Shown in pieces: positions 1 to 11,818 of a stretch of DNA of 64,000 nt; the stretch's first letter is position 1; each line of letters starts with the position of its first letter. Below the pieces are notes generated by a model, which saw only the letters and a program-made list of their open reading frames with translations, was not told where the DNA came from and did no database searches. Source of the DNA: Mycogone perniciosa (Eukaryota > Ascomycota > Sordariomycetes > Hypocreales > Hypocreaceae); assembly GCA_025331125.1 (NCBI GenBank), contig JAOALB010000177.1:1-64000 (forward strand). Direction: 5' to 3'. The position numbers and the translations under genes are program-made.

Positions 1-32
<32 letters not shown>

Positions 33-519
33 TTTTTTTTTTCCTCTTTTTTTTCTCTTTTACGTTTTGCAAATTTTCATCAATGGGCGCTTACAACAAG
101 AAACCGGAACCACCATGTACGCGACGACTGACATCTTGAATTTGCTGTTCAACTTTTCAAGTTGACTCTGTACAGAATACACAACGCAGAAGGAAAACGC
201 AATCACCATGATTAGCTGATATTTAACTGATATTTAACTGATTTCTCGTTGAACCTTGAGCCTGTCTTCCTTCTTGAACACCAATATTGTCAGATCCTTG
301 GCTCTGAAGATGAAGGTAGAATTTCAATGCCCAATACCCAATGCCCGATGCCCAATGCAACCGACCATCCATGCACCCACCCCCAAACGCCATGCTCATT
401 CATGCATTCTGAATTTGCCAGCCTATCCAAAAAAAAACCAATGGATGAAAAAAAAGACAAAAAAAAGGCTAGAATGAAATGCTTCCCACATCGACATTCA
501 TGACTTAAAGTCCTTCATT
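1..519. other. Gene-free left edge with homopolymers
   Basis: No gene is supported here. The window opens with a run of 32 C followed by a T-rich tract. An 11-bp unit (CTGATATTTAA) is repeated twice plus a part at 216-242. A loose CCAATGC-type repeat lies at about 327-358. The stretch is downstream of the unknown gene that ends at 520, so part of it is probably 3' UTR. The C run may be a real homopolymer or an assembly edge effect. Confidence 0.6.
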
Positions 520-1719
520 TTAATCTTGGTCCTCCACCATGCCCAGGACATCCATCTCCGTCTTGACCAGGCGCTCAAACTCATCTCGCTCAATGCCCGA
601 AGAACGCGCCAAGAGGTACAAGCTGCGGATGCTGCGTGAGACGTGCTGCTTGACACCAAACTCATTCTGCTCCTGCCTGCCTGCCGAGGCCTCGAGGCGG
701 GCGACAGTGTGCGAGCCGTTGGAGCTGGCGCTTGACTCCGGACGGGGGTGAAGCAGGCTAACGTCCTGTGCGTCGTTGTGGTTTGTAGAAGAAGACTTAT
801 CGAGCTCAGCAAAGGTCCACGACCCGCGAGTCTCGTTGGAGTCGGTTACCACTGGGGAGTCCAGGACGTTGCTGGCTTGACCGAGTCCTAGAGGTGGCTC
901 GATCTGCGCTAGCTGCGCTTCTTCGTCGGGATCATGATTATCCATCGCGGGCTGGACTTGGTCATACTGAGCGAAGTAGTCATCATCGTCATCGTCGGCT
1001 ACAGTGGTGGAACTTTGGTAGGTAGAGGAGGCAGCAGCTCCTGTCGGTGGAGCTGGAGAGCGGTTGTTTGCTGGGGTGCGAGCCGGTGTGGCGTCGTATC
1101 GATCCCAATATCCGTCATCCTCATCCTCTTCTTCAGCGCTGAGGAAGTGTCTGGTGCCGTTGGTCTTTGAGCTATCGGTTTGCAAGGTAGCTTTTGTGGT
1201 GGCCTTGCTATTCTGGTACTGAGTCTCTGCCTCTGAGATTGTTGACGCCCCGCCAAATTGTGAAAAGGGAGATGATTTGTCCGGCACGGTGACTTCTCCA
1301 ACCCTCCAACCGTCGCCGCCTCCATCGACATCGCCAACGCAGTATACCAACTGAAAGGCAAGCCCAAGAGCCGATAGGATGGTCAACGCCTTGAGTGTTT
1401 CCTGGTCAACCCGCCTGTACCTGGTCTGGGTATCATAATCCCAGTCGACTTCCACTTCACCAGAGACAGGATGGGGCTCAAGACCGCCGCTTTGCACCGT
1501 CTCAGCCAACTGGACGGCCTTGCCAGCGTCGTAGCAAAGCAATCGCAGCCATGGCTCGGTACTAGCATTCGAGAAGAGCTGCACTCGTTGCCGCAAAATT
1601 GGAGAGAGGAGCGGTAGAATTCCAACAGCCGGTTCCGTCGATATCGTAGCCGAGGGAAGAGCTGGGAGGATAGGAGCCAGTAAGCTCGAGAGACTCGGAG
1701 GCGTGATGGCAGCCCCCAT
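520..1719 (-). CDS. Unknown conserved-looking acidic protein, 399 aa
   Basis: Single-exon frame ending in TAA at 520-522. I start at 1719 because it is the first ATG of the open frame (MGAAITPP...); the frame is open further upstream but has no earlier ATG. I do not recognise a domain. The first ~130 residues look ordered and hydrophobic, including a segment at about residues 111-127 (ALTILSALGLAFQLVYCVG) that could be a buried helix or a weak membrane segment. The middle is low complexity with acidic runs (EEEDEDD, a stretch of six D) and many S, T and P. The last ~45 residues (SRSIRSLYLLARSSGIERDE...) look like a conserved helix. Base and codon use match the neighbours. The function is unknown; that it is a real gene is inferred from length, composition and the ordered ends. 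Confidence 0.7.
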   Translation of the reverse strand: MGAAITPPSLSSLLAPILPALPSATISTEPAVGILPLLSPILRQRVQLFSNASTEPWLRLLCYDAGKAVQLAETVQSGGLEPHPVSGEVEVDWDYDTQTRYRRVDQETLKALTILSALGLAFQLVYCVGDVDGGGDGWRVGEVTVPDKSSPFSQFGGASTISEAETQYQNSKATTKATLQTDSSKTNGTRHFLSAEEEDEDDGYWDRYDATPARTPANNRSPAPPTGAAASSTYQSSTTVADDDDDDYFAQYDQVQPAMDNHDPDEEAQLAQIEPPLGLGQASNVLDSPVVTDSNETRGSWTFAELDKSSSTNHNDAQDVSLLHPRPESSASSNGSHTVARLEASAGRQEQNEFGVKQHVSRSIRSLYLLARSSGIERDEFERLVKTEMDVLGMVEDQD

Positions 1720-3047
1720 TATGCAGGTGGCTTGCTGGCTTGCTGACAGTGGAGATGTTTGCTGCAAAGACGCCAGTTGGGCAGAGTAATCTCACCCAGT
1801 TGCGTCGTCAGGCAAAAAGCTCTGGGAGGGGAAAAGATGGCGTAGGAGGTAATTCAATTGAAGCAGAAACTACTACTTCGTACTTCGTATGTTGCCCGTG
1901 ATATATGGATGTACCTATGATAGTTTTCTGCTTGCAGTCACATGCGCTTCTCAAGCTGTTCGAGCGTCAAGCCACGTGGGATATGATCTGGTGGCGGCAG
2001 CGGGGTGTTCTGAAGTTTGCAGGGAGCCAAAGAGGAGCCAAAGAGGAAGAGATGAAAGACAATGAAAGAGATGTGAGGAGGGAGCCAGCTCATATAGCAT
2101 CTGAACACGCAACCAGCAGGGATGGAGGAGGCAACATCCGTCAACTAATGCCGGATTCTTCTTTCGGCTTGTCGCTGCAATCGGTAGGCTTGTTTGTGTG
2201 ACTTGTCAACGTCAGAGGTCCAAAAGACGTGCGTGCAGGCTTATTATTCTTATTCTATGGCTGACATTGTTAGCTGGCATTGTGCAGCTCCGCCAATGGC
2301 ATCGCTGGGGACAATGATGAAATTGTGGGCTTCCGGAGCAAAGGAAGTTGCATGCAGCTGTTTCAGGCGCTAGACCCCCAATTCACAGGTGCATCAGGCG
2401 CCCTGAAGGCCACTAACAGGCTCACCTTGCAGGCGGTACAGCGGGCGGTGCTACGTTCCTTTTCCGTCTGTCCGTCCGGGCATGGAGATGTCAATGCCGA
2501 AAGCGTAGTGGAATTATTAGTAAAAGTTACCGCTCCATCAGCCTCAATTATCTAAACGTTAGGAGAGGAATACGAAGTACGGAGTACATACTCGTATGTT
2601 CGCCCAAGATCTGTGCCTGACTGAATCGGCATTCCGGCTCACATAATAATAATATGGAGTCTCGGTCGGGGATGCCGTTGCAAACCGCATCGGGCCGTTT
2701 GCCGCAGCCTTGACCGAAAATCCGGAGCGCTTCTCCAGAACGACAAACTTGAGACATGACGAAGGAAACACTATTACTCCCGATATCGCTACATAACTCT
2801 GGTGTTTTGCAGATCATCTCGAGGCATTGGTGTGAATTGCAATCCCAGCCTCCGCATTCCAAGACAATTAATTGTCTCCCTTGTCAACGGCCGAGATAAG
2901 ACAGAGGAACTTCGCTGTGTCCCCTTGTGCAGCACGCTCGCACTTGCGCGTTAACCTGCTGCAAACGTCCAAGACAAGAAAAGAAAAGAAAAGAAAAGAG
3001 CTGGAAACCTCCGTTGTGACTCTGCGAGAGCCCGCGTCCACTCCTGC
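1720..3047. other. Intergenic, divergent promoter of unknown gene and TPC1
   Basis: No gene is supported in 1.3 kb between two divergent genes. It holds copies of the TACGAAG/TACGGAG word family (1874-1889, TACTTCG twice; 2571-2587, TACGAAG then TACGGAG). An AAAAG pentamer run lies at about 2978-3000, just upstream of the TPC1 start. A 91-codon open frame at 2280-2555 (+) shows no family resemblance and I leave it out. Confidence 0.6.
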
Positions 3048-4131
3048 ATGTCGCCCCGAGGCGGCCACCTCAAAGATGAGGTTCGTTTGTCTCAACTTCA
3101 AGTCTCCACGCCTATTCAGCAACTAACAAACGTGCTCTAGGGCTCCAAACTCCAAGTTGTGACCGCTGGCGCGATAGCCGGCCTCGCATCTCGGTAGGAC
3201 ATCACACATCCTCTCTATCTCTCTCAACGCCACTGACTGTGCACCAACCTGCAGATTCGTCGTCGCGCCCCTCGACGTCGTCAAGATCCGCCTCCAGCTC
3301 CAACCCTACTCCCTCTCCGACCCTCTCGCCCCCCTGCGCAATGCGCCCGCCTACCGCGGCACCGTCGCAACCATAAAGCATATCCTCAAACACGAGGGCA
3401 TCACCGCTCTGTGGAAAGGCAATGTCCCCGCCGAGCTCATGTACGTGGGCTACTACGCCATGCAGTTCACTGCGTACCGCGCCGCCACGCTGTTTCTGCA
3501 GACTGCACTGCCCGCACGCTTGCCCGACTCGGCCGAGACGTTCATCGCAGGTGCTGTATCTGGCGTGGCCTCGACGGGGGCTACGTACCCGCTCGATCTG
3601 CTGAGGACGAGGTTCGCGGCGCAGGGGAGACACCGGGTGTATACTTCGCTGAGGGGCGCGGTGTGGGATATTCAACGCGATGAGGGCTTCAGGGGCTTCT
3701 TCCGCGGGCTGGGCCCGACGTTGGCCCAAATTGTGCCGTTCATGGGCATCTTGTTCGTCACATATGAGAGTTTAAGGATACAACTTGATCACTTGAACTT
3801 GCCCTGGGGAAGCGGAGATGCAACTGCTGGTATCATCTCCAGCATCGTCGCGAAGACGACCGTCTTCCCCCTTGATTTGGTGCGGAAACGCATCCAAGTC
3901 CAGGGTCCAACAAGAAACAAATACGTGTACAACGACATTCCTGTCTATACGTCAGCAGGCAGGGCCCTCAAGACCATCTTTCAGACAGAGGGCATCAGGG
4001 GTCTGTACAAAGGACTCCCCATCAGCTTGATCAAAGCTGCGCCGGCAAGCGCGGTGACGCTTTGGACTTATGAGCGGAGTTTACATTTGATGATGAATTT
4101 AGAATCGGGTCGGGAGGAGGCGCGCATGTAA
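3048..4131 (+). CDS. TPC1: Mitochondrial thiamine pyrophosphate carrier 1
   Basis: Exons 3048-3080, 3141-3193 and 3255-4131 give 320 aa. Introns of 60 and 61 nt are GT-AG, the first with a CTAAC branch site. The short first exon encodes MSPRGGHLKDE, which matches the usual fungal TPC1 start. The protein has three mitochondrial carrier repeats with signatures PLDVVKIRLQ, PLDLLRTRFA and PLDLVRKRIQ. TPC1 exchanges cytosolic thiamine pyrophosphate across the inner mitochondrial membrane and supplies the cofactor of pyruvate, 2-oxoglutarate and branched-chain ketoacid dehydrogenases; a branched-chain E2 gene lies at 50 kb. It ends 110 bp from the convergent nucleoside hydrolase gene. The family is sure; the substrate call rests on overall resemblance to fungal TPC1 proteins. 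Confidence 0.93.
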
Positions 4132-4241
4132 CGAATACCCTTTTTATAGACCGTCTAATTCTAATGAATAGAGCCATGAACCAAAAAGAAGCAACGAATG
4201 TCTAGTTTTCCCGGGTTCTAAATGTACCCTTTCGTTTCTCT

Positions 4242-5603
4242 CTAATTTCTTAGACTTTGATTCGTCTCATCCGCTCTTTGAATGCACTCCTCAATCACCC
4301 GCCAGAACTGGGTGACATCCACGCCACGAGGTATCCTCACGCCCTCCTGTCCAATAGACACCTCCTTGGCCACCGTTCGGCCGGTCTGCTTCTCGCCCGC
4401 CTTGGCCTCCTCGACAGTCCCCTCTGTGATGACAGTCACGTCGAAGCGCTCGTCATGCTTTGGCGCCTGACTCTTCGTCTCATCCCAGTCATAGAAGGGG
4501 ATCTCATCCGGTGTGCCGGTGAGAATGGCAGCAACGGCAAGAGGGTCATGCAGCGGTGGACCGGCCGTGATGCCAAAGTTGTCACTTGATGCTGCGTTAG
4601 TGGGTCGATGAAGCGATAGCAGAAGGGCAAAAGGTCTTACGAGTAGGTCTTTGCGAAAAAGTAGAGAAGTTCCACAAGCATCGTCCGCAGTGTCGTCTTG
4701 CCGGAGCCGGTCTTTTCGCCATCCGCCCCGTAAAGCAGGAGATCCCGCACCCCCTGAGTCGCTAGGACTTGATGGCTCAGGTCCAGCGGCACCATGACCA
4801 TCTTCTTGGCCATCTCCTTATTGTGGAAAATCTCTGCCGCAGCCTCCGGATCAACCAAAATGTTGAACTCGGCGTAGGGTGTCGTGTTTCCAATGCGCTC
4901 CTTGCCGTCGACCTTGCCCAACGGCGCATCTGAGAACCCCCCACCGATAGATCCGCCCATGATACTCAAGCCCTTGATGTGCGGAATGAGCTCCGGGTAC
5001 TTCCGGAAGAGAGCTCCGACATTGGTGACGGCGCCGGTGGCAACGATCCAGGCCGTACCGGCGGGCTGAGCCTTGAGAGCCGCGGCCATGGCCTCAACGG
5101 CCGGGATAGGGGAAGGGGTGCATTGGGGGGTTGGCAGCAGCTCGGTGCCGTCAAGGCCGCTGTCGCCGTGGATATTAGCTGGGGCGTGAAGAGCTGGTCG
5201 CTCCAGGGCCTTGTCTAAGCCGACATGGAGGGGGATTTCCTTGTGTTTGCCTAACGCTGTTAAGAGGGAGGCAGCATTGTGGGTGGTGTGTCTGTTACCG
5301 GGGTCAGTCTGGTTATTTCGTATTTGAGGACAGAGATCCATACTCTAGAGAGGCATTTCCAAAGACACTGGAAACACCTAGTAACTTGAGTCTGGGATGG
5401 TGAGCGGCCAAGAGAATGGCGAAAGCGTCCTTGAGCCGAGGTTAGCCTGTATGAAGGTGAAGATAAAGGTGAAGATGAACATGGTGACGCAAGAGTCCGA
5501 TGGTGCATGCAATACGACTCTGCAAAGCTGAATGAAATAGGAAACTCACATCATGGCCTGGATCGCAATCCAGCCATACGGGGATCTGAGGGGATGACGA
5601 CAT
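4242..5603 (-). CDS. Inosine-uridine preferring nucleoside hydrolase
   Basis: Exons (5' to 3') 5603-5550, 5429-5344, 5291-4641 and 4584-4242 give 377 aa. Introns are 120, 52 and 56 nt. The start MSSSPQIPVWLDCDPGHD joins across the first intron to DAFAILLAAHHP, rebuilding the family Ca2+-binding motif DxDPGxDD at residues 12-19, so the exon boundary falls between the two last Asp residues. A GTAWIVATGAVTNVG stretch and an NFGITAGPPLHDPLAVA segment near the C-terminal third are also typical of the IUNH fold. The enzyme hydrolyses the N-glycosidic bond of nucleosides to release base and ribose for salvage. The last splice acceptor is CAAG; an upstream CAG would bring a stop and was rejected. Confidence 0.92.
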
Positions 5604-6046
5604 GGTATCTTTGATAGGGATGGAATGGACAACAGAAACGTAACGGTTCAAGACAAACGAATAGCAAGTCCACTAAGAATAATTGTGTATCATGCAGACG
5701 CCCCTTTATTTATGGTACTCTGTCGAATTCACAGGAACACACTTGGATGACTTTGGCAATTCCAAGAAACCGTTTAAGCTGCGCCTTCGCTCCATGAGAA
5801 GAAACCCGCTTTTCTCCGCAGTCACTGAGGGGGCAATCGGGTCGTATTTAGGTGTGGCTTCTTTGTTTCCCCATTCTGACTAGCATAGCGCCCCAGAAAC
5901 CAAAAAGTTTGGTAATCACAAGACGCCCTCTGAAGAGACATCGCGGAACTCCGCGACAGGTTGATTATTATGAGAGCCTGAATATGTTCATGCTCGTGTT
6001 CATGCTCGTGTTCATGTTCATGTTCATGATGCTGTCTGCGCCTCAA
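5604..6046. other. Intergenic between tandem genes, short minisatellite
   Basis: No gene is supported. It holds the RED 3' flank and the nucleoside hydrolase promoter. A minisatellite built from ATGTTC and GTGTTC hexamers lies at about 5984-6030, 17 bp downstream of the RED stop codon. Confidence 0.6.
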
Positions 6047-7683
6047 TCAATTGTTCTTGCGCTGCTCAACAATCCGCATTACGTCGGCCGCACTGTTCAC
6101 ATCGCCTTTGCGCTTCTTTGGCCCTCTCTCCCTCTTTGACCTGTCGCCCTTCGAACCGCCCTCTCCGTTGTCGTCTTCACCCCACTTGGATAGCTTGACT
6201 TTCTTGTCTTCAAAATCCTCTTCATCCTCAAACCGGCTTGTGCCGAAACCCATATCAATATCGTCGTCGTCTCGGTCTTGCATTTGCAGCAGCCTCTTCC
6301 GCCGCTCCTCAAGAGCCTTGGCCTCCATCTTGGCTTTGTCATCTTCGTCGTCTCCCTCAATGGGTCTGAGGGATGCCGCTTTCTTGATAGCTGCCATTAT
6401 CGCGGGGTCAGACATAGAGGGTCCTCTGCTTGCTTCCTCCGATATCAGGCCTGTCTTGGAGTCTTTGAAGTAGTTGCGCGGTGCTGATTGTGTTGGTGGC
6501 AGAGGCGGCGGAGGCATTGATGTGTCCACCTTCGTTTCCGTCTCATCCTTCACACTCTTCTTGTCATCGTCATCTGAATCGGAACCCGAGTCATCCATGC
6601 CAGCCAGCGGGTCGTAGTCATCCCCAGCGTCTTCGAATATATCTACGTCGCCATCCTCCTCCTCGGGCTCCTCCTTTTTCCTGTATTGTTCGGGGACCTC
6701 CATTCCCAGCGGTTTGGCGTTTTTATCGGGCATCAATAGACTACGCCTGTCATCTTCACCCGGCTGTACCTTTCTGACTTTCCTCTTCTCGTGCCCATCT
6801 TCATCCACGATGATAAGAACCTCTCGCCCTTTACTGTCCCTCTCTATCCGTGTCCCTGGCTTCTGCTTGATTCCAATCTTTCGAAAACGATCCCCTAGAG
6901 CGGATTCTTGTTGTGCCTTGGCTGCCTCTCTTGAAGCCCTCAACTCCGCTAGAATTTGGTCGCGCGTTCGCTTCTTTCCCGGCGCCAGTGTCACCGTCGA
7001 TAGCAGCCCCTTCTTTTTCTCTCCTTTCTCTTTTGTTGCCGCTTGTACCTCTTGTTCTTCCAACCGGTCGAACTCGTCGTCAACGTCCTCTTCCGGAGTC
7101 GCTTCCCTGGTGTCCTCGGCCTGTTCCCCCCCATTTCCGTAAACATCTTCTCCGCGCCGTATTCTTTCAAGTAGCTTGAAATCGAGTCCCTTTACTAGAT
7201 GTGTGCTGCCCAAATCTCCACCGGCGATTTGGAACCGTAGTTTCTCATACGTCTCTTGGTCGATTTCTTCATCCTTCAGAGCCTTCTCCAAGGCCTTTAA
7301 CCTCTCTTCCCTGTCGTCTGCGACTTCGTCTTCTAGCCTTTGCGCTCTATCGACGTATCCGGATCCGAGCTTGACACCTTTTGGTGCGGATGACTTGAAC
7401 TTCTTCTGGGGATGAAGCGCTCGGTTGCGTTCGGCGAGCTGCCTCGCAAAATCAGCCTGCGCGCCTCCCACCGATCGTCTTGATGGCACATGTCAGCGTG
7501 TAGTCCCGTATAAAAGTATCGAAATGAGACTTACGGTGTCATTGGTATACTGGCTCGTTGCCGGGAACCTAGCGAACTCGAGCTCCCGCCGGAGCTGGGG
7601 CCCTTGGGTGAGCCTCCATTCTTTGAGCTAGATGACTTTGCCGCATTGGCAAGCATCAGCTTGCGAAATTGCTCATTGTTCAT
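6047..7683 (-). CDS. RED/IK-like splicing factor
   Basis: Exons 7683-7535 and 7478-6047, intron 56 nt, give 526 aa. The N-terminus MNNEQFRKLMLANAA matches the RED signature (NEDFRKLL in animals). Residues near 130 (STHLVKGLDFKLLERIRRGED) match the RED core HTHLVKGLDFALL. A later DVDIFEDAGDDYDPL matches the NIFEDIGDYVP element. The rest is charged and disordered, and the C-terminus (RIVEQRKNN) recalls the RED tail. RED binds SMU1 in the spliceosomal B complex and is needed for activation; in Fusarium the homolog is called IK1 (family knowledge). It is divergent from REV1 with 484 bp between starts. The fungal protein is shorter than the animal one and lacks its RE/RD repeat. Confidence 0.85.
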
Positions 7684-8167
7684 GGCTGCGTAAGGATATT
7701 AGGGCGAGAGGAAGAAAAACAGGCTGTGATGACGGCAATCTGGAGAGCAAGATGATCAGCCTCGCCGTTCGAGGCTGGAAACTGTGGCGCAAAGAGGAAA
7801 GGTCACGGGGTAACGTGCGAAATGCGCGTGCCAAATTCTCCACTTAACGCGGTATAGACTGCCATCACGTCACTCTCGCACTTTCATACTACACAACCTC
7901 GTCCCATTTGGAATTTTGGAGAAAAGACTTTAAAATGTCATCCAAACAGCAAGGGCAGCTTATCAACCAAATGGATTAGCGCTCGTACCACTGAAATCTC
8001 ATCGATGGCTTGCAAAGTGGCAAATCCCTCCTCCGTTGAAGATTGAGTGGGATCAAAATACTCGGGTGTTGCTTTCGATGTGCGACGACCGTTCACCAAT
8101 CTGAGCCATCGCTTCGTCTTTCTCAGACACTTTGCGGGTGATTCGGCAACTAAACTCACTCAACAAG
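7684..8167. promoter_or_regulatory. Divergent promoter region RED / REV1
   Basis: 484 bp between the two start codons; it must hold both promoters. I see no TATA box or clear named site. No gene is supported. Confidence 0.5.
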
Positions 8168-11100
8168 ATGGGGAGCGCCTTGGAAAAGAATTCCTCCCTG
8201 GTGAGGAAGCGGATTGAGAACCACGCCTTTGAGGATGAGGAGGGCGACGAGTATGAGGGCAGCAAGTTCAACGGGTTTGGTGATTACTTCCGGCGGAAGA
8301 AGTTGAAACTCCAGAATCTGGACGCTGAGATACGCGCGACATCCGACAAGCCTCCGATTTTCAAGGGCATCGTGGTTTACGTGAATGGCTACACTCAACC
8401 ACCGCTTCACATGTGGGCTACCCTCCAAGGCTGAGCTTCTAATGATACTGACACAAATGACCATAGTCTCCACCGTGAAATTGTGCAGCATGGAGGAGGC
8501 TTCCTACAGTATTTGGATTCAAAGACCATGGCAACCCACATCATCACTGCTACGTTGCCCCCAAAGAAGGCCGTTGAGTTCAGTCGGTACAGGATTGTAA
8601 AGCCAACATGGATAGTGGATTCAGTGAAAGCCGGGAAACTCCTACCATGGTCCGATTACCGCGTTTTGGATGAAGGTCCCAGTCAGAGTGTTCTGAAATT
8701 CGACGGTGGCAAGGGCCTTACTCAAACCAGTCCAGTGGCCAAGCAAGGATATAAGGAACAGACCGACAACAGCTTCTATACAAGCCAGCTCAAGGCTGGA
8801 ACGCCTTTATTCAGTCAATCTTTCAGTCAATCCGCGGGAAAGCCATCAGCATCAGACAAACGGCCAGCCCAAAACTCAACTCCTACGCCACAGGGAAGCA
8901 CAAAAGCCAGAGCATTCACCCCTATTAGCGAGGATGTGTCTACGGGCAATGCTGCAGATAGACAGAAACCTTCTGGTATATCGATGGAGGAGTTATCAGA
9001 CAAGAATACGAACTCTGGGCTGCAGCCGGCCTCTCCTGCCAGCCTTGCTGGAACCTCAAAGCCGTCGGAACCACCAAAGCATATGACTTCCGAGGAGCAC
9101 AATGCTTGGCTGCTATCGGATCCAAAGATCCGCAAATCGTCCACAGCAAACCCCGATTTTCTCAAACAGTTTTACTCTGAGAGCCGATTGCACCACCTTT
9201 CTACCTGGAAAGCGAGTTTGAAGTCGTCAATGCAGCGGCTCGCATCTGAAAAAGGCATGTCCAGGAGGAAAGTCAAGAGTCGCCCAAGCTCGAGGAGGTA
9301 TATCATGCATGTCGACTTTGACAGCTTCTTTTGTGCCGTCTCCTTGAAGCGCCACCCCGAGTATGCAGACAAGCCCGCCGTTGTAGCTCATAGTACGGGG
9401 TCCGGGTCGGAAATTGCAAGCTGCAATTACGTGGCTCGAGAGTTTGGTGTCAAGAATGGCATGTGGATGAAACGAGCCCTTGAGCTGTGTCCTGATCTAA
9501 AAGTCTTGCCATATGACTTCCCTGCATACGAAGAAGTTAGCCGTTTATTCTATGAGTCCATCATTGACGTTGGTGGTGTCGTGCAGAGTGTAAGCGTCGA
9601 CGAAGCTCTGATTGATGCGACTGCTGTCATCCTTTCCGAGACGGGATCCCCAGGTATTGGGATTGATGACGGCAGTTTGCGGAGAGAACAGGGAAAGGCC
9701 GACGAAATAGCACTGTCTTTGCGAGAGGAGATCAAAGGGAAAACAGGCTGTGCCGTTTCCGTTGGAATTGGTGCAAATATCCTCCAGGCTAAGGTTGCTT
9801 TAAGGAAAGCGAAACCAGCGGGACAATATCAGTTGAAGCCAGAGCAGGTGCTCGACGTGATTGGCGATTTGAAAGTTGACGATCTGCCAGGGGTTGCTTA
9901 TAGCATTAGCGGGAAGCTGGAAGAAATAGGGGTTAAATGCGTCAAGGATATCAGGGATGTCTCGAAGGAACGTCTTGCCTCGGTTTTGGGCCCCAAGACA
10001 AGTGAAAAGCTCGGCGAATACTCCCGTGGCATTGATCGAACGGAGGTCGGAGAGCAACCTCCTCGAAAATCGGTGTCTGCAGAAGTCAACTGGGGGATCC
10101 GCTTCATCAGCCAGCCAGAGGCTGAGGAGTTTGTATACAACCTCTGCAGGGAGCTGGAAAGGCGACTGGTGAGCGAGCAGGTGAAAGGGAAGCATCTTAC
10201 GATGAAAATCATGAGGCGGTCCCTTGATGCACCCCTCGATCCCACGAAACATCTAGGCCACGGCAAGTGTGATTTGTTCAACAAGAGTGCTACGTTTGGG
10301 GTTGCGACACACAGCTACGAGGTGATTGGCAAGGAAGCAGTGTCCATTTTACGCTCTTACAAGTTTAGCCCTGGTGATCTCCGTGGCATCGGAGTTCAGA
10401 TGACGAAACTGGAGCCTATCAAAATGAACCCGTCTGCTCCAGATGGAAGCCAAAGGAAAATTGCGTTTGCCCCCTTGACCGGGCCATCTCCTTCAAGGAG
10501 GCATTCAAAGACAGAGCTGATCGATGACATCGAAAGTCCGCAGAAGCCCACAACCAAACAAAGCAGTGATCTGGGCTCGGACCCAATTGACGATGATCCA
10601 TTGACACCCCGGAAAGCCAAAGTTCACCCAGCAATGGCTCTATCAAAGGCTGCCCAGTCCGATGCAAAGGCAAATACGCCGTTAAATGTGTCAGGCACAC
10701 AATTCATCATGCCTAGCAACCCAGATCCGGCCATTCTGGCGGAGTTGCCGAACGACATCCGCAGCAAACTCATGGCCCAACAGCCAAGATCAGTTGCTAC
10801 TAAGTCCGATATGAGCTCACCAAAATCGAGATCTGAGAGTCCCATGCCAATAGATCTTCTCTCTTCCCAGGTCGATGTGGAAGTGTTCAATGCCTTGCCG
10901 GATGATATGAAGGCTGAGGTTTTGGCGTCATATGCGCGAAAACCGGTACAAGCAGATGTACGACAATCACCAAAAAGAGCACACTTGGGTCAACAAAAGA
11001 AACAAACAACTCCAACGAAGCGCAGCGGGATTCGTGGCGTGTTGGGAAAGGCCCAGACCCAACGAGATGCCCAGGTCGGAGTCATACAAACCAGCTTCAA

Positions 11101-11644
11101 ATCACCAAAGCCAGCCAACGATGCCTATGCGGGAGAAGAGATTGAAGAATTGGATCCGGAGTTTCTTGCGGAACTTCCAGAGGATGTACGCAAAGAAATT
11201 GTTGCTGATCATCGTCGTCGACGCCTGGCTCAACTGTCGGGGCTAGACGCGCCCGTTCCGAAACATAATAACCCAGAGAATGATGTCTTGCCAGGGGGCC
11301 AGAGGACAATTCAGTTCCCCATGCTTCCACCGAAAATCTCGTTTTCTGGATCTAGGTCAACGCAGGAGGTCAAGGATATGCTGGATGCATGGCATTCCGA
11401 AACACGAAAAGGTGGCCCTCACAGGCGCGATGTCGAGGTTTTGGAGAAATATTTGGTCCGTGTGATTAGGGATGAACGGGACTTGAATAAAGCTGTCACG
11501 TTGGTTAAGTGGCTGAATATCATCGTCGAACAGGATGGAGCAGATGGCAAGGGCCGGCGAGCTTGGAAATCGACTGTGAAGGGCATCAAGGATGTTGTAC
11601 AAGGGGCTGTGAAGGAACGGGGCCTAGCACCATTAAATATCTGA
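8168..11644 (+). CDS. REV1: DNA repair polymerase REV1 (Y family)
   Basis: Exons 8168-8412 and 8467-11644, intron 54 nt with a GTGGGC donor, give 1140 aa. A BRCT domain spans about residues 65-150 (GIVVYVNGYTQPP..., then QHGGGFLQYLDSKT). The polymerase domain begins near residue 360; metal-binding residues are D365 in HVDFDSFF and D460, E461 in SVDEALID. Helix-hairpin-helix and little-finger regions follow. The C-terminal part carries three ubiquitin-binding UBM-like motifs (about 830-850, 880-900 and 972-995), each with an LPxD core, and a Rev1 C-terminal protein-interaction domain. REV1 inserts dCMP opposite abasic sites and scaffolds polymerase zeta in translesion synthesis. The splice rebuilds HILHREIVQHGG, the normal BRCT sequence. 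Convergent with the DUF3712 gene. Confidence 0.96.
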
Positions 11645-11818
11645 CTCTTGTGAGATAATCTGATGATAGGTCCCGGATGAGTCATCGATATGAATGAATC
11701 ACCTCTGTTACGTCTGTCACTCACTGTTGCCAATATTGCCAATATTGTTGAATTACTTGTATTCTGAAAAATTACGCGAATTACTAATTTCTACCCGCAT
11801 CCCACAACGTCCGTACCC

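Noticed and set aside
1..52. Telomere end
   Set aside because: The sequence is poly-C then poly-T, not CCCTAA repeats, and a gene lies only 0.5 kb away.
2280..2555. 91-codon plus-strand frame
   Set aside because: No homology recalled, no intron or context support; length is within chance for the gap.
3202..3729. 175-codon frame antisense to TPC1
   Set aside because: Shadow of the carrier coding strand.
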